64,000 bases of DNA, from positions 66,437-130,436 of the forward strand of contig CAZCHK010000001.1 in NCBI GenBank assembly GCA_964498605.1, read 5' to 3'. Shown in pieces: positions 53,884 through 64,000 of the stretch. The notes beneath the pieces are model-generated. The model was not told where the DNA came from. It was given only the letters and a program-made list of their open reading frames with translations, and ran no database searches. Both the position numbers and the translations under genes were made by a program. The first letter of the stretch is position 1; every line of letters begins with the position of its first letter. This stretch comes from JBGQAS01 sp964498605 (lineage in GTDB: Bacteria > Chloroflexota > Anaerolineae > Anaerolineales > Anaerolineaceae).

Positions 53884-54827
53884 TGGCTGATGAAAAGGTA
53901 CGCGATTACGAGTTTCTTAGTTCAGAAAATCAGAACGAGCGATTGGATAAATTTTTATCTATTCGTTGTTCTGATGTATCTCGTTCGCGGCTGCAATCCT
54001 TGATAAAAAATGGTCATGTGTGGGTCGATGGCATTTTGGTCCAAAAGCCTTCGTGTGAGATTAAGCCCTCATCCCGGATCAAGATCATCGTACCTCCTGC
54101 GGTTGAAACGTCCCTAATCCCAGAAAAAATTCCATTGGAAATTATTTATGAAGATAGTGATGTGATGGTAATCAATAAACAAGCTGGGATGGTAGTACAT
54201 CCTGGCGCGGGTCATCTTACAGGAACACTGGTGAACGCTGCCCTAGCTCACGCACCTGACCTTGAAGGTATTAATGGAGAGCTACGACCAGGGATTGTTC
54301 ATCGTTTAGACAAAGATACCTCTGGAGTGATCCTTATCGCAAAGAATGAAAGATCTATGCAATGGCTTCAAAATCAATTCAAATCAAGGCTTGCCAAAAA
54401 AACTTACATTGCACTTGTTGATGGTTCTCCTCCCGCTCCACAAGGTATTGTGGATGCTCCAATTGGGCGCGACGCATCCCACAGACAGCGTATGTCCGTT
54501 GTGCAAAATCATAAAGGTCGTCCCGCTCAAACCAGATTTCTGACAATTGAGCAGTTTCGCGATCATACACTCTTATCGGTTCAACCACTCACTGGGCGAA
54601 CGCATCAAATACGAGTCCACTTAAAATTCTTGGGATGCCCTGTGACTGGCGATTCGATTTATGGATCGAAAAAAAAATCGATCAATATGGATCGATTCTT
54701 TTTACATGCGCAAAAAATTCAAATCACATTGCCAAACCAAGCCAGTTCCACAGAGTTCATCGCGAGAATGCCACCTGATTTGGAGGCCATACTCTCATGT
54801 TTGAGGCAAAATGAAAGGATGCTATGA
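53883..54827 (+). CDS. rluD: RluA/RluD-family pseudouridine synthase
   Basis: It converts uridines of 23S rRNA to pseudouridine. The 314-residue protein has an N-terminal S4 RNA-binding domain (about 15-75: [20 protein letters not shown]). The catalytic motif [10 protein letters not shown] carries the aspartate near residue 143. [20 protein letters not shown] is also diagnostic. Length and S4 domain suit RluD, but RluC-type specificity is possible. Its ATG shares an A with the lspA stop; lspA-rluD order is common in bacteria. Confidence 0.92.
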   Translation: MADEKVRDYEFLSSENQNERLDKFLSIRCSDVSRSRLQSLIKNGHVWVDGILVQKPSCEIKPSSRIKIIVPPAVETSLIPEKIPLEIIYEDSDVMVINKQAGMVVHPGAGHLTGTLVNAALAHAPDLEGINGELRPGIVHRLDKDTSGVILIAKNERSMQWLQNQFKSRLAKKTYIALVDGSPPAPQGIVDAPIGRDASHRQRMSVVQNHKGRPAQTRFLTIEQFRDHTLLSVQPLTGRTHQIRVHLKFLGCPVTGDSIYGSKKKSINMDRFFLHAQKIQITLPNQASSTEFIARMPPDLEAILSCLRQNERML

Positions 54828-55867
54828 ATTTAATTGATCTTCGTTCAGACACAGTGACACTCCCGACAGCCGAAATGAGAAAAGCGATGAGCCTTGCTGA
54901 GGTGGGTGATGATGTTTTCGGCGAGGACCGGACAGTCAACCAACTTCAAGAGTTGGCAGCGGATGTTACAGGTAAGGAGGCAGCCCTTTTTATGCCATCT
55001 GGAACGATGGGGAACCTTGTTGCTGTTCTTTCTCATTGCGAGCGGGGTGACGAAGCAATTATGGGGCATCTTGGGCATACTTTTCTATTTGAGGCAGGGG
55101 GCATTTCCGCTCTGGGCGGGGTCGTTATTCATACAATTCCCAATCAGGTGGACGGTTCGTTGCGGGAAGAGGATATCCAAAATGCAGTACGCCCTGATGA
55201 TGTGCATCATCCAAGAACCAAATTGATTATTTTGGAAAACACGCACAACCGATGCGGCGGTGTAGTGCTGGCTCCTTCACAGATGAAGCTGGCCAAGAAG
55301 GTTGCGAATGAGCATACATTGAAAATCCACCTGGATGGAGCAAGGATTTTCAATGCAGCAGCAGAACTGGATATTCCGGTATCAAACCTCACGCGAGACG
55401 CTGATTCAATTACCTTCTGTTTGAGCAAAGGATTGTGCGCTCCAGTAGGTTCAGTTTTATGCGGTTCAAAGGACTTCATAGCACAGTCTTTGCGTATTAG
55501 AAAGCAGTTAGGGGGGGGGATGAGACAGGCTGGGATCCTGGCTGCAGCCGGGATCATTGCTATCGAGACAATGGCAAAGCGCTTGAAAGACGATCACCTT
55601 CGCGCCAAAAGACTGGCGGTTGGTTTAGCAGCCACAAAAGGTCTGAAACTTACCTTAGGACATCCTCAAACTAACATGGTGTTCGTTTCCTTGGATGACG
55701 ACGTGCTGCTTTCCACGACCAAAATCGTTGAGCAATTGAAACAAAAAGGAATCTTGGTCGGAGTTGTTGGACACCGAAAATTCCGTTTAGTGACCCATTA
55801 TTGGATTGATGACCTTGCGATTGAGCGGACTATTGCTACTTTTTCACAGCTGCTTCATAGCTCATAG
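54824..55867 (+). CDS. ltaE: low-specificity L-threonine aldolase
   Basis: A PLP enzyme that splits L-threonine or L-allo-threonine into glycine and acetaldehyde. The 347-residue protein has [18 protein letters not shown] at the N-terminus and [13 protein letters not shown]. It has the [11 protein letters not shown] stretch and the PLP lysine in [13 protein letters not shown] (about residue 202). It overlaps the synthase by ATGA, and its 3' end overlaps the convergent HD-GYP gene by 13 bases. Confidence 0.94.
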   Translation: MNLIDLRSDTVTLPTAEMRKAMSLAEVGDDVFGEDRTVNQLQELAADVTGKEAALFMPSGTMGNLVAVLSHCERGDEAIMGHLGHTFLFEAGGISALGGVVIHTIPNQVDGSLREEDIQNAVRPDDVHHPRTKLIILENTHNRCGGVVLAPSQMKLAKKVANEHTLKIHLDGARIFNAAAELDIPVSNLTRDADSITFCLSKGLCAPVGSVLCGSKDFIAQSLRIRKQLGGGMRQAGILAAAGIIAIETMAKRLKDDHLRAKRLAVGLAATKGLKLTLGHPQTNMVFVSLDDDVLLSTTKIVEQLKQKGILVGVVGHRKFRLVTHYWIDDLAIERTIATFSQLLHSS

Positions 55868-58800
55868 AAACCAATTTTTCGCAGGAAATTTGGTTGTTCG
55901 AACAACTTAATGAATGCTTTGATCACATCCGAGTCAAAGAGAATATTGGCATGGAATTTCAGGTATTCCGCAGCGTCCTGCGGAGGCATTCCTTTGTGAT
56001 AAGGTCGGTCGCTGATGAGCGCGTCAAAAACATCAGCCACGGCAAATATTCTTGCCAGTAAAGGGATATCGTTACCCTTCAATCCTTCTGGGTATCCGCT
56101 ACCATCCCACCTTTCTTGATGGAAGGCGACCACAGGAACAGCGTCTTTTAGAAAAGGTATGGATTCAATAATCTGCGCGCCCATCCTTGGATGTTGCTTC
56201 ATGACTTTCCACTCTTCTGCTGACAAAGGACCTGTTTTATGGAGGATCTCATCGTCAATCCCGATTTTTCCAATATCGTGAAGAAGAGAACCACGTTCAA
56301 GAGATTTAAGCTGGTCATGATTCAACCCCAGCTCTTTGCCTATAGAAAGAGCTAACTGAGCTACACGAATAGAATGACCTTCGGTTTCTCGGTCCCGAAG
56401 ATCAACTGCAGAAACCAACGCCATGAGAGTTTGATCATAGGTTGATTGCAATTGGAAATATGCGAGTGACACTTGATCCGCGTTATCTCTCGTTTCTTTA
56501 AGAAGAATTGTACGCTCCAAGGCGATCGAAGCCTGTTGTACCAGGTCGTGAACATCGCCAGATAATTTTTCATCAATCGTGCTTTCTTCCTCCACTTCGC
56601 ACCATAAACCTCCATAAGTTCTTTGTGAGGTGTTAAGGGGAAAACAGTACAACAGAGAGTTTGTACCGCGTTTGAGAACCTCCACTTTTTTGGAAACCAT
56701 TGCTTTCTGGATCAGATCTTTTGGATGCTCATTTGATAAAGAATTACGAGATGAAATTGAAGAAACTTCCACGTTCCCATCCACGGTATAAATAATTAAA
56801 CCTGCAGCTTTTGCCCTGGTCAAACGGTGCGCTGTTTCCGTTACAGCTTTTACCGCTGTCTCCAGGTCGTTTGCTAAAGTGATTCGCAGGTTTAAGCCGT
56901 GCAGCAGCTGGGTTGAAATTAAATTGTTTCTAAGCTCTTGATCAAGAATACATCCCTCAATCAGTGAGGAAGCCTGCATGGATAAAATACCAGCAAGAAA
57001 GGAATCTTTTTCTGAGAAAGTATTCGCCTTTTTCTTGCCAAAAAACAGAATTGTCCCAATGTTTACACCATGAATGTGAATTGGAACTATCATTAGCGTT
57101 TTTAGAAAGTTGTCATCGAGAACAAGCTGGGAAAAAACCTTTTCTCGTTTAAAGTCGCGGTAAATGATATTTTCACTATTCTTCAGCAAGTGAAACGCAA
57201 GTTTGGAAGAGGCGGATTCAATACTATTCTGCAGTTCTGGAGACTTTCCGTGGAATGCTGATAAGAGTTTTTCTTGGTTTTGAATGATCAGCCCGGTGAA
57301 GCGATTACGTAGAACCAGTTGTCCAATCTCAACGATTTTGTCCAGAATGGATTGAAGATCATTAATACTGGCCAGTGAAGTACTTGAGTCAATCAGGTTT
57401 TGCAAACTGCGAATAAAACTTGCTTGACTCCAGGCTGAGATGACCTCTGCACCTGATATTTCGACGATATCCGTATCCGGCTCCAAAAAAAAGTGCTCTT
57501 TCTCGTCAGCCAAGAGGATCAATCCCTGCAGGACTCCCTCATGAAGCAAAGGGTCAATCAATAGAGATTTGTACCTCTTGCCTCCTACCCAAATATCCTG
57601 CGTTTTGCTGTCTGCTTGTTTCTGGAAAATCAAACATTTTTGAGCGCGTATTGCTTGGATTACTATTTCGTTTGATGGTTTGATGCGTAGATCCTGTATC
57701 TTTATCAGATCGTTCTCGGAGCTAACTGCCAAAGGAATCAGTCGGTTTTCATCTGTGCGTGTAGAATAAACTGCAACAAGTCCACACTTGAATTCGTTAA
57801 ACAAGGAAGTAGCCACGATTTGAGCGGTTACTGGTGGATCTTGAATACTGCGAATGTCACTGATAAGTCGAGATAGATAATCCAGTTTTCGGTGAGATTG
57901 CTGACGCTCTAAAGTGCCTTGCAGGATTTCATGCTGTATGATGAACTCCTTGAGTGTAGAAGATTTCGATTCCATACTGGTGAGTTTTACTTTCAGCTGA
58001 TCGATCACCTCGCCAAAAAAGTATGGGGTGAAACCAGTGAGCGGATGCTCGGTAATTTCCTCACTTTTCATCGTGCTGAGAGTGTCTTTAAACAAACGGT
58101 CTAATCTTGTCAGAAATGTGGGGATCTGGAGAATTGAATACAGGGATACCAATGTGAAGCCCAGGACAGGAAACAAGCTCCAGGAATTTTGCGTTTGGAT
58201 GAAAGCCTGATCCAAGTTCCTTGCAGCATGCGGAAGAAGATAGCTCAAAGATATCGCTGCCAATTCGAGTAAAGTTGTGGTTGCCAGAAGAAAACCGACA
58301 ATTGAAAGATGCCATTTATTTGACAATTTAGAATTGGGAACCTCAAGTGAATCGATTTTATCTTGACGGATTATGATTAATAACCAAAACAGTGAAAACA
58401 AAGAAGTTATCTTTGTTGATGAAAAAAATAATGACCATGTGAAAAAGATGATAAAAGGTAAGATAATCGCCGCAACAAGAATTTTCTTAGCAAGACCATT
58501 TTTTGACTTGTTTTTTAAAAATAAACTGATGATCAAGCCTGCAACCAATAGAGCAAGGTTGATCATCAATACCTGGTGCCCTGTAATGCTATTATCGGTG
58601 AAGAAATGTATGGATGAAAAACAAAGAAAGGATGCAATGAAAACAAATCTTTCCGAAAGCTGTTTGTGCAGATCCCTGCAGATCAAGGCAAATAAAAATA
58701 CTAATGTGCTCGCTAAAAATAAGTTCGCAACTTCAATCTTATCAAGGTAATACATTCCAGCGCTGATGAGTATGGAAAAAAAACAGAAAAAAAAATTAAA

Positions 58801-59010
58801 AACCTTGAAAGTAACATGGTGATAATTTATCCACAGTGCGGAAAACATGGCAAGGGATGAGAAAATTAGAACACCCGGAACAAAAAAATAAACCCACGGA
58901 AAAACGATCAGGTCACCAAAGAAATCCGGATCAATAAGAATGCAACCTGCAAGCGCGATGGAGGATAAGACTTGCAGTAATAAAATGGATTTGGAAAATC
59001 GAAAAATCAT
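55855..59010 (-). CDS. membrane protein with GAF domains and C-terminal HD-GYP domain
   Basis: A 1051-residue signalling protein. Residues 1-300 form about nine or ten transmembrane helices. Two or three GAF-like domains follow (about 370-520, 540-690, 700-835). The HD-GYP phosphodiesterase domain covers about 855-1045. Its HD metal motif is LLHDIGKIG (about 908) and the GYP motif is GSGYPEG (about 970); FHQERWDG is also intact. HD-GYP proteins hydrolyse cyclic di-GMP, so activity is expected. No GGDEF domain is fused. It could counter a cyclic di-GMP signal of the type the MshEN-like kinase might sense. It is transcribed alone on the minus strand. Confidence 0.92.
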   Translation of the reverse strand: MIFRFSKSILLLQVLSSIALAGCILIDPDFFGDLIVFPWVYFFVPGVLIFSSLAMFSALWINYHHVTFKVFNFFFCFFSILISAGMYYLDKIEVANLFLASTLVFLFALICRDLHKQLSERFVFIASFLCFSSIHFFTDNSITGHQVLMINLALLVAGLIISLFLKNKSKNGLAKKILVAAIILPFIIFFTWSLFFSSTKITSLFSLFWLLIIIRQDKIDSLEVPNSKLSNKWHLSIVGFLLATTTLLELAAISLSYLLPHAARNLDQAFIQTQNSWSLFPVLGFTLVSLYSILQIPTFLTRLDRLFKDTLSTMKSEEITEHPLTGFTPYFFGEVIDQLKVKLTSMESKSSTLKEFIIQHEILQGTLERQQSHRKLDYLSRLISDIRSIQDPPVTAQIVATSLFNEFKCGLVAVYSTRTDENRLIPLAVSSENDLIKIQDLRIKPSNEIVIQAIRAQKCLIFQKQADSKTQDIWVGGKRYKSLLIDPLLHEGVLQGLILLADEKEHFFLEPDTDIVEISGAEVISAWSQASFIRSLQNLIDSSTSLASINDLQSILDKIVEIGQLVLRNRFTGLIIQNQEKLLSAFHGKSPELQNSIESASSKLAFHLLKNSENIIYRDFKREKVFSQLVLDDNFLKTLMIVPIHIHGVNIGTILFFGKKKANTFSEKDSFLAGILSMQASSLIEGCILDQELRNNLISTQLLHGLNLRITLANDLETAVKAVTETAHRLTRAKAAGLIIYTVDGNVEVSSISSRNSLSNEHPKDLIQKAMVSKKVEVLKRGTNSLLYCFPLNTSQRTYGGLWCEVEEESTIDEKLSGDVHDLVQQASIALERTILLKETRDNADQVSLAYFQLQSTYDQTLMALVSAVDLRDRETEGHSIRVAQLALSIGKELGLNHDQLKSLERGSLLHDIGKIGIDDEILHKTGPLSAEEWKVMKQHPRMGAQIIESIPFLKDAVPVVAFHQERWDGSGYPEGLKGNDIPLLARIFAVADVFDALISDRPYHKGMPPQDAAEYLKFHANILFDSDVIKAFIKLFEQPNFLRKIGFYEL

Positions 59011-59070
59011 GTAGAAAAAAGAATATCATAGATGCCTGCTAAAGGCAACACTCCGATGATGATCAAGGGC

Positions 59071-59079
59071 TGATATAAT
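59071..59079 (+). promoter_or_regulatory. extended -10 promoter of punA
   Basis: TGA followed by a perfect TATAAT, 36 bases before the ATG. No clear -35. Confidence 0.5.
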
Positions 59080-59114
59080 CTGCCTTATTGCCGATATGCC
59101 ATAAGGAGTATGCC

Positions 59115-59951
59115 ATGGAAAAATTCATTACCCGTCAGCAAATCGCTAGAGCAAAGAAATCTATCGAGAGAAAGATCCAACTGCATCCAAAAGTCGCGAT
59201 CATCTTAGGATCGGGATTAGGTGAGTTGGCTGAGGCAGTGACATCTCCTGTTGTTATTCCTTACGCAAGTATTCCTGGATGGCCTATATCTACCGTGGAG
59301 GGGCATGCAGGAAAATTAATTTGTGGATTTTTAGGCTCTACTGCTTGCTTGATCATGCAAGGTCGGATCCATTACTACGAGGGTTACAGAATGGATGAAG
59401 TGACATTTCCAATTCGTGTGATCAATGCTTTGGGAATTGAAAACCTCATTGTAACCAATGCCGCGGGTGCCATCAACCCCAGGTTTGTTCCGGGTGATGT
59501 CATGGTGATCACCGATCATATCTCTCTGATCAGTATGACAGGTTTAAATCCTCTGCGGGGACCAAATTTACATGAATTTGGCGAGAGATTTCCAGATATG
59601 AGCCAGTGTTATGATAGAAAACTGATTGGATTCGTGCAGGAGGAAGCGCACAAAAGGCAAATCAAACTTCAAAAGGGTATATACGTGTGCCTATCCGGGC
59701 CTTCCTTTGAAACTCCGGCCGATCTACGATTTCTGCAGAAAATCGGAGCGGATGCAGTCGGAATGTCAACTGTTCCCGAAGTGATCATCGCAAGACACGG
59801 TGGGATGAAGGTTTTAGGATTGTCAGGAATTAGTAATAAGGCGAATCTTGATGGCGAAACCGTCACAACCCACGAAGAAGTACTTGAAGCGGGTAAAGTT
59901 ATTTATCCTAAGTTGCAAAATCTCATTGTGGGAGTAATCTCTAGGTTGTAA
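59115..59951 (+). CDS. punA: purine nucleoside phosphorylase
   Basis: It splits purine nucleosides with phosphate. The 278-residue trimeric-type enzyme has ILGSGLGELAEAV, VEGHAGKLICGFL and TNAAGAINPRFVPGDVMVI. It has LSGPSFETPADLRFLQ and GISNKANLDG, in which the base-binding asparagine lies. I start it at ATG 59115 with AAGGAG 6 bases upstream. It complements the pyrimidine phosphorylase at 47290 in nucleoside salvage. Confidence 0.94.
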   Translation: MEKFITRQQIARAKKSIERKIQLHPKVAIILGSGLGELAEAVTSPVVIPYASIPGWPISTVEGHAGKLICGFLGSTACLIMQGRIHYYEGYRMDEVTFPIRVINALGIENLIVTNAAGAINPRFVPGDVMVITDHISLISMTGLNPLRGPNLHEFGERFPDMSQCYDRKLIGFVQEEAHKRQIKLQKGIYVCLSGPSFETPADLRFLQKIGADAVGMSTVPEVIIARHGGMKVLGLSGISNKANLDGETVTTHEEVLEAGKVIYPKLQNLIVGVISRL

Positions 59952-59962
59952 AAGACGGGCTG

Positions 59963-60634
59963 ATGGAATCTGTAATTCGCTTTCTGCTGCTCATTGAGGG
60001 ATGGATTTACTTTGTCTGTGGCAGTATTCTGATCTTTGCGGTCATTAAAGTTATTCGCCAGGCAAGGGAATTACGGTTGGCAGTATTTGGGTTGGAACAA
60101 GAAGTTGCACGACGGAAATTACGCCGCTATATAAGCCTGGGCATAGGATCGTTAATGGTGATCGTCACAGTCTTGTTCTTAGCAAGTTTTTCGCTCGTCA
60201 AATATCCTGGTATTCGCCATTTCCCGACCCCCACAGATTTTGCATTACAAACGCTCCCTTCGAAAAACGATAACGAGTTTTCTGCGGTTGAATCAATCGA
60301 AACGCTAGAAAATATGAGTGCAAATTGCGAAGCAGGGAAGATAGAGTGGATTATTCCGGTTGATGGCGATTATGTTCAAGGAATCATAAAGCTGACAGGT
60401 ACAGTGAATGTCGAAAAATTTGCCTTCTATCGTTATTCTTATCGGAAAGTCAGTGAAGCTGAATGGACAATCATTGCCGTGGGATCACAACAGGTTATTG
60501 ATGGATCGTTGGGAAGTGATTGGGACACATCAAATATTGAACCGGGTGATTATCAATTAGGTTTATTTGTTTATGATATCAGCAATTCACTGCTCCCAGC
60601 CTGTATTATTGATATCACCATACTGGATCAGTAG
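59963..60634 (+). CDS. two-helix membrane protein with an Ig-like C-terminal domain
   Basis: A 223-residue protein of unknown role. Two transmembrane helices (about 8-30 and 57-80) flank a basic segment (RQARELRLAVFGLEQEVARRK). The C-terminal domain (about 125-222) has the pattern IIPVDGDYVQGIIKLTGTV, FAFYRYSYRKV, WDTSNIEPGDYQLGLFVYD. This is typical of beta-sandwich domains found outside the membrane. It begins 11 bases after punA. Confidence 0.65.
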   Translation: MESVIRFLLLIEGWIYFVCGSILIFAVIKVIRQARELRLAVFGLEQEVARRKLRRYISLGIGSLMVIVTVLFLASFSLVKYPGIRHFPTPTDFALQTLPSKNDNEFSAVESIETLENMSANCEAGKIEWIIPVDGDYVQGIIKLTGTVNVEKFAFYRYSYRKVSEAEWTIIAVGSQQVIDGSLGSDWDTSNIEPGDYQLGLFVYDISNSLLPACIIDITILDQ

Positions 60635-60644
60635 GTTTCGTTAT

Positions 60645-61181
60645 ATGGCGAAAATTGAAATTCGACAAGCAGTATCTCGCGATATCAATTCAGCAATTGT
60701 TCTCGATCACATGGTAGACACAGATTATGTGTTTCAGCTTGATCAAAAAAGGGATGAATCCTTGCTTCAAATACAATTTCGGCGAATCCAATTGCCAAGA
60801 AGTATGACACTTGCGTATCCAATAGATCAATATGAATTAAAGAACAACTGGCAACTGCACGATGTTTTTCTGGTGGCGCTGTTAGATGGAAAAATTGTGG
60901 GATTCATAAGTGGAATACGCGCGGATACTCCAGCTACACTAAAGATTATGGATATTGTTGTTGATAGATTTGTACGGCGTCAAGGAATTGCCACAGCATT
61001 ACTCATGGCAGTATTAACCTGGGGTGACGATCACGATATCAAACATTACGTCACACACATTTCTCCTAAGAATCACGCTGGACTGAGTCTTCTTAGAAAG
61101 ATCGGATTCATTTTTTGTGGCTATAATGAAAACCACTATCCAGGAAAGCAAATGGCTTTTTATTTTGAATTTACAAGATGA
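60645..61181 (+). CDS. GNAT-family N-acetyltransferase
   Basis: A 178-residue acetyltransferase. The acetyl-CoA loop is VVDRFVRRQGIATALLMAV, followed by HISPKNHAGLSLLRKIGFIF. I start it at ATG 60645; the longer frame would overlap the previous gene. The substrate is unknown. It lies in the punA run, 10 bases after the membrane protein. Confidence 0.82.
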   Translation: MAKIEIRQAVSRDINSAIVLDHMVDTDYVFQLDQKRDESLLQIQFRRIQLPRSMTLAYPIDQYELKNNWQLHDVFLVALLDGKIVGFISGIRADTPATLKIMDIVVDRFVRRQGIATALLMAVLTWGDDHDIKHYVTHISPKNHAGLSLLRKIGFIFCGYNENHYPGKQMAFYFEFTR

Positions 61182-61197
61182 CCGACGCTAGATAATT

Positions 61198-63084
61198 ATG
61201 GAATACCTTTTTCGAACGATTTCAGAAATTGTTGTGGCTGGAATTTCGATTACCGCCTTCTCGTTACTGTTGTTTTCATTTCATTATAATATCAAAGATC
61301 GAATTGTCCGTTCATTCATATTAATCATGGCAAGTGTCGTGATTGTTTTTACTACGGAAGCTTTTGCTCGTGTTGCTAACAATGATCTGATATTGGAATT
61401 ATGCTTACAACTTCAATGGGTGGGGGTGATCCTACTTCCTCCAATGTATCTTCATTTTTCTGATGCGCTGCTTGCCACTACAGGAAAACCGTCAAAGTGG
61501 AAGCGCCGCTGGGCGATACGGGGCACATATCTGATCTCAATATTTTTTCTAGTATTAATGGCGACTGGAAATCTTTTTGGTGAATTGGTAAAAGGAGTAA
61601 GTCCTATCGCTTACCTTAAACCAAAAATATGGACAGCCTTGTATCTGGTTTACTACATCATCATTATGATTTTAACCTGGATAAATTTTTTCCGAACATA
61701 CAGACGCGCTGCAACGAAGGCTAGCAAACGGCGGATGACATACTTGTTAATGGGTTCAATGGCTCCCGCCTTAGGCTCTTTTTCATTATTACTATTGAAC
61801 TCCAGCGTGGTTAAGGATTATTCCCAGGTTTTTTGGATCACCAATGTAATCATAAATGTCCTGGTTGGATCTTTCATGGTGATTATGGCGTATGCCGTAT
61901 CATTTTTTGGAGTGAACTGGCCGGACCGTGTCATTAAATCACGAATGATGCGATGGCTTCTTAGGGGCCCATTTACAGCTAGCGTTGCACTGGCAGTAAC
62001 AACAATGATCAGGCGCGCGGGAGAAATTCTTGGACAGCCTTACACGGGTTGGGTGCCTATCTCGTTGGTGGGAACAATTCTTCTGCTCGAATTTCTCGTC
62101 ACACTCATCAGCCCTTGGCTTCAACGAAAGTTATTCTACGGAAACGATTTGGAGGACTTGGATTTACTGGACTCCATCGAGAACGGATTACTGACACGCG
62201 GTGATTTGGCTCAGTTCCTTGAAATGACCCTGTCTGCAATTTGCGACCATCTACAAATTAAAAGAGCAGTCATTGCGTCCTATGAAGGTACGAATCCCGT
62301 GGTCGTCTCATCGGTTGGAGAAAGCGTCGCTGAGAATTACTTGATTGATAGAAATGTCATCGAGGCATCAATCAATGACAACACGCTGTTCGCTCCAGTA
62401 AAAATCAAGGATTTCTTGATTTATGGTATTTACAACGGGAAAAGTGAACAGAACCATGAATTACTTGGGTATTTAATTTGTTACCCTATCCCGGAAGAAA
62501 CTTTATTAATCGAACAGGAAAAGACAACATCGAGACTGCTTTCACGCATAAGTATGGCTATGCATGATCGGATCATACAGGAACAGTTGTTCAATTCATT
62601 AGAACAATTATCCCCGCAGGTTGAATTTATACAACAGCTCAGAGCTGCAGGACGCTATAATGTGAATGGTGTATTAATAGGGGATGAATTATTAATTCGA
62701 GCCAATCTTGGGCATTGGGTAAAAGAAGCACTGGATCATTATTGGGGTGGCCCCCACCTGTCGGAATCGCCATTAATCCAATTACAATCTGTACAAAACA
62801 AGCTGCATGAGCATGAAAACAATCCTTCTAATGCATTACGAGCTGTCCTTCGTTCCGCTGTCGATTCGTTAAAACCGGACGGTGAGCGAAAATTCACATC
62901 AGAATGGATACTTTTCAACTTAATTGAACAAAAATACATCGAAGGAAAAAAGGTTAGAGACATATCTTCCAGACTGGCTATTTCAGAAGCCGATTTTTAT
63001 CGTAAGCAACGTGTTGCAATTCAGCAAATAGCGAAATTCATAATTGAATTAGAATCTTCAAAAAATCTTACCTCTACTGGATAA
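61198..63084 (+). CDS. 7TM-GAF membrane protein with C-terminal HTH domain
   Basis: A 628-residue protein. Residues 1-300 carry about eight transmembrane helices; the first seven look like the 7TM sensor region found before some histidine kinases. A GAF-like domain covers about 325-465. The C-terminal 90 residues contain no kinase motifs. Instead they have FTSEWILFNLIEQKYIEGKK, VRDISSRLAISEADFYRKQR and VAIQQIAKFI, a good helix-turn-helix. This suggests a one-component, membrane-bound transcription regulator. Ligand and target are unknown. It starts 16 bases after the acetyltransferase. Confidence 0.75.
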   Translation: MEYLFRTISEIVVAGISITAFSLLLFSFHYNIKDRIVRSFILIMASVVIVFTTEAFARVANNDLILELCLQLQWVGVILLPPMYLHFSDALLATTGKPSKWKRRWAIRGTYLISIFFLVLMATGNLFGELVKGVSPIAYLKPKIWTALYLVYYIIIMILTWINFFRTYRRAATKASKRRMTYLLMGSMAPALGSFSLLLLNSSVVKDYSQVFWITNVIINVLVGSFMVIMAYAVSFFGVNWPDRVIKSRMMRWLLRGPFTASVALAVTTMIRRAGEILGQPYTGWVPISLVGTILLLEFLVTLISPWLQRKLFYGNDLEDLDLLDSIENGLLTRGDLAQFLEMTLSAICDHLQIKRAVIASYEGTNPVVVSSVGESVAENYLIDRNVIEASINDNTLFAPVKIKDFLIYGIYNGKSEQNHELLGYLICYPIPEETLLIEQEKTTSRLLSRISMAMHDRIIQEQLFNSLEQLSPQVEFIQQLRAAGRYNVNGVLIGDELLIRANLGHWVKEALDHYWGGPHLSESPLIQLQSVQNKLHEHENNPSNALRAVLRSAVDSLKPDGERKFTSEWILFNLIEQKYIEGKKVRDISSRLAISEADFYRKQRVAIQQIAKFIIELESSKNLTSTG

Positions 63085-63193
63085 TTTTCTCAGAACATTA
63101 AACTTCAATGACGGTGGTGAAATTTTTCCGTAAATTACTTTTTTCCGGTTTCTGAATGTAAAATTGAATAGTTGGATCGAGCATGGAGATTTG

Positions 63194-64000
63194 ATGGAAG
63201 AGCACGGCAACCCCGATTTGAACAAGAATGAGAATCAACACGATGGGATTATTTTTCGGTTTTGGGTAGTCATTTCAAAGCTGGGTTTAGATTTTATCGG
63301 AATTGCCCTGGTATGCTTATTTCTTATTAGTATCATTGGTTTCCTACCGATTAAACAGGGAACTCTTGTTGAAAAGTGGTCCTATCTGTTGGGGTATCTG
63401 GTTGGGTGGGGGAAGTATTATGCGGTTGTTTTATTTTTACTACTTGGTGTTCTTTGTTTTCAAAAGTACTTTAAGAATCCTTCGAAAATTGTTTTTTCCA
63501 GAATTTTGTACGCTGAGCTGTTGATATTTTCAATTCCCATGCTGCTTGATCTGATCACTTCTCACGATTTGGAAGTAGCAAACCAGGGAGGGAATGGCGG
63601 CGTGATAGGTTGGGGTTTAGTAGAAATCTTTTTTCCGAAGGCTGAATTCCTTGCTTGGATATTTGCGATAAGTTTCACAGTTTTCTTTTTTTTACAAACA
63701 AGCGGATTAATGCAAAGGATGACTCGTTGGATTGAGGGATGGTTACACCTTGAAAAAAATGAAACCTCGCCAACAAAATGGAATGGAAACAACGGATCAC
63801 AATCTCCCCTCGCGATTCCTGAAGAAGGTCCGACATCGGAGGGTGATGGGACAGGGTTCCGGGATGGTCGCTTACCGCCATTGAATATTCTTGGGAATGA
63901 CTCTTACCAACAATTGGATGAAGAAACAATAAAAACGACAGCGCAACAGATTGAGCACACGTTACTGGAATTTGGAATACCAGCAAAGGTCGTAGGCTAT
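63194..64000 (+). CDS. ftsK: DNA translocase FtsK/SpoIIIE, N-terminal part (cut by window end)
   Basis: The first 269 codons of a longer gene. GGAG lies 5 bases before ATG 63194. About four transmembrane helices are visible (roughly 20-45, 60-80, 100-120, 155-175). A polar linker follows. Then comes the start of the FtsK alpha domain: LPPLNILGND, ETIKTTAQQIEHTLLEFGIP, AKVVGY. The motor and gamma domains lie beyond the window. FtsK pumps DNA during division and chromosome dimer resolution. Confidence 0.85.
   Translation, partial: MEEHGNPDLNKNENQHDGIIFRFWVVISKLGLDFIGIALVCLFLISIIGFLPIKQGTLVEKWSYLLGYLVGWGKYYAVVLFLLLGVLCFQKYFKNPSKIVFSRILYAELLIFSIPMLLDLITSHDLEVANQGGNGGVIGWGLVEIFFPKAEFLAWIFAISFTVFFFLQTSGLMQRMTRWIEGWLHLEKNETSPTKWNGNNGSQSPLAIPEEGPTSEGDGTGFRDGRLPPLNILGNDSYQQLDEETIKTTAQQIEHTLLEFGIPAKVVGY

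Noticed and set aside
58827..58835. TTATCCACA, a perfect DnaA box
   Set aside because: It is a single copy inside the HD-GYP coding region with no cluster of boxes, AT-rich unwinding element or dnaA nearby.

Overview
The window looks like a chromosome segment of a member of the Chloroflexota, probably class Anaerolineae. This is an inference from gene content, not a search. The supporting traits are a cobalamin-dependent class II ribonucleotide reductase with its own nrdR, a T-box in front of a type-2 isoleucyl-tRNA synthetase, an L34 protein with a C-terminal tail, a Rab-like small GTPase, and a large division/cell-wall cluster. No insertion sequence, phage gene or CRISPR array was seen. Nearly all of it is tightly packed core genome with many 1 to 4 base start/stop overlaps.

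Layout. (1) 1-700: the end of an unidentified gene, overlapped by a PduO-type cobalamin adenosyltransferase. (2) 10407-700, all on the minus strand: zinc-ribbon membrane protein, PfkB-type kinase, ParA, ParB, amidohydrolase, two soluble histidine kinases, one OmpR-type response regulator, a double-HTH regulator with a TPR partner, and an acetyltransferase. (3) 10408-11227: an 820-base gap without a convincing gene, then tRNA-Met. (4) 11355-14288: an ArsR-type regulator with a likely operator, and a four-domain CoA-disulfide-reductase/rhodanese/TusA/DsrE fusion. (5) 15147-14296: degV. (6) 18472-15248: nrdR-nrdJ behind a promoter with one perfect NrdR-box-like palindrome. (7) 36070-18542: a dcw cluster reading mraZ, rsmH, ftsL, ftsI, murF, mraY, murD, ftsW, murG, a CvpA-like gene, murC, a 57-codon ORF, murB, ddl, ftsQ, ftsA, ftsZ. 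murE is absent. Four GTGG repeats at a 10-bp period lie at the mraZ promoter. (8) 36150-43236: mixed housekeeping genes (EamA-like transporter, radical SAM enzyme, two methyltransferases, cold-shock protein, lipoprotein, MtaB, GH13 glucosidase). (9) 43260-47249: rpmH, rnpA, yidD, a beta-propeller lipoprotein, yidC and jag, closed by a terminator. (10) 47290-49889: pyrimidine-nucleoside phosphorylase, then a gene pair for a possible roadblock-like protein and a Rab-like GTPase. (11) 49936-55867: T-box, ileS, lspA, rluD-type synthase, threonine aldolase. (12) 59010-55855: a membrane HD-GYP protein on the minus strand. (13) 59074-64000: purine nucleoside phosphorylase, a membrane protein, an acetyltransferase, a 7TM-GAF-HTH regulator, and the 5' part of an FtsK/SpoIIIE gene cut by the window end.

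Functional links. The adenosyltransferase makes the adenosylcobalamin that NrdJ needs. ParAB, FtsZ/FtsA/FtsQ/FtsW/FtsI and FtsK cover segregation and division. YidC, YidD and LspA serve membrane-protein insertion and lipoprotein maturation, and several lipoproteins are encoded nearby. The two nucleoside phosphorylases serve salvage. The most notable items are the IleRS with a GxHH instead of HxGH signature under T-box control, the Rab-like GTPase with its putative partner, the MraZ and NrdR operator candidates, and the 7TM-GAF-HTH protein.
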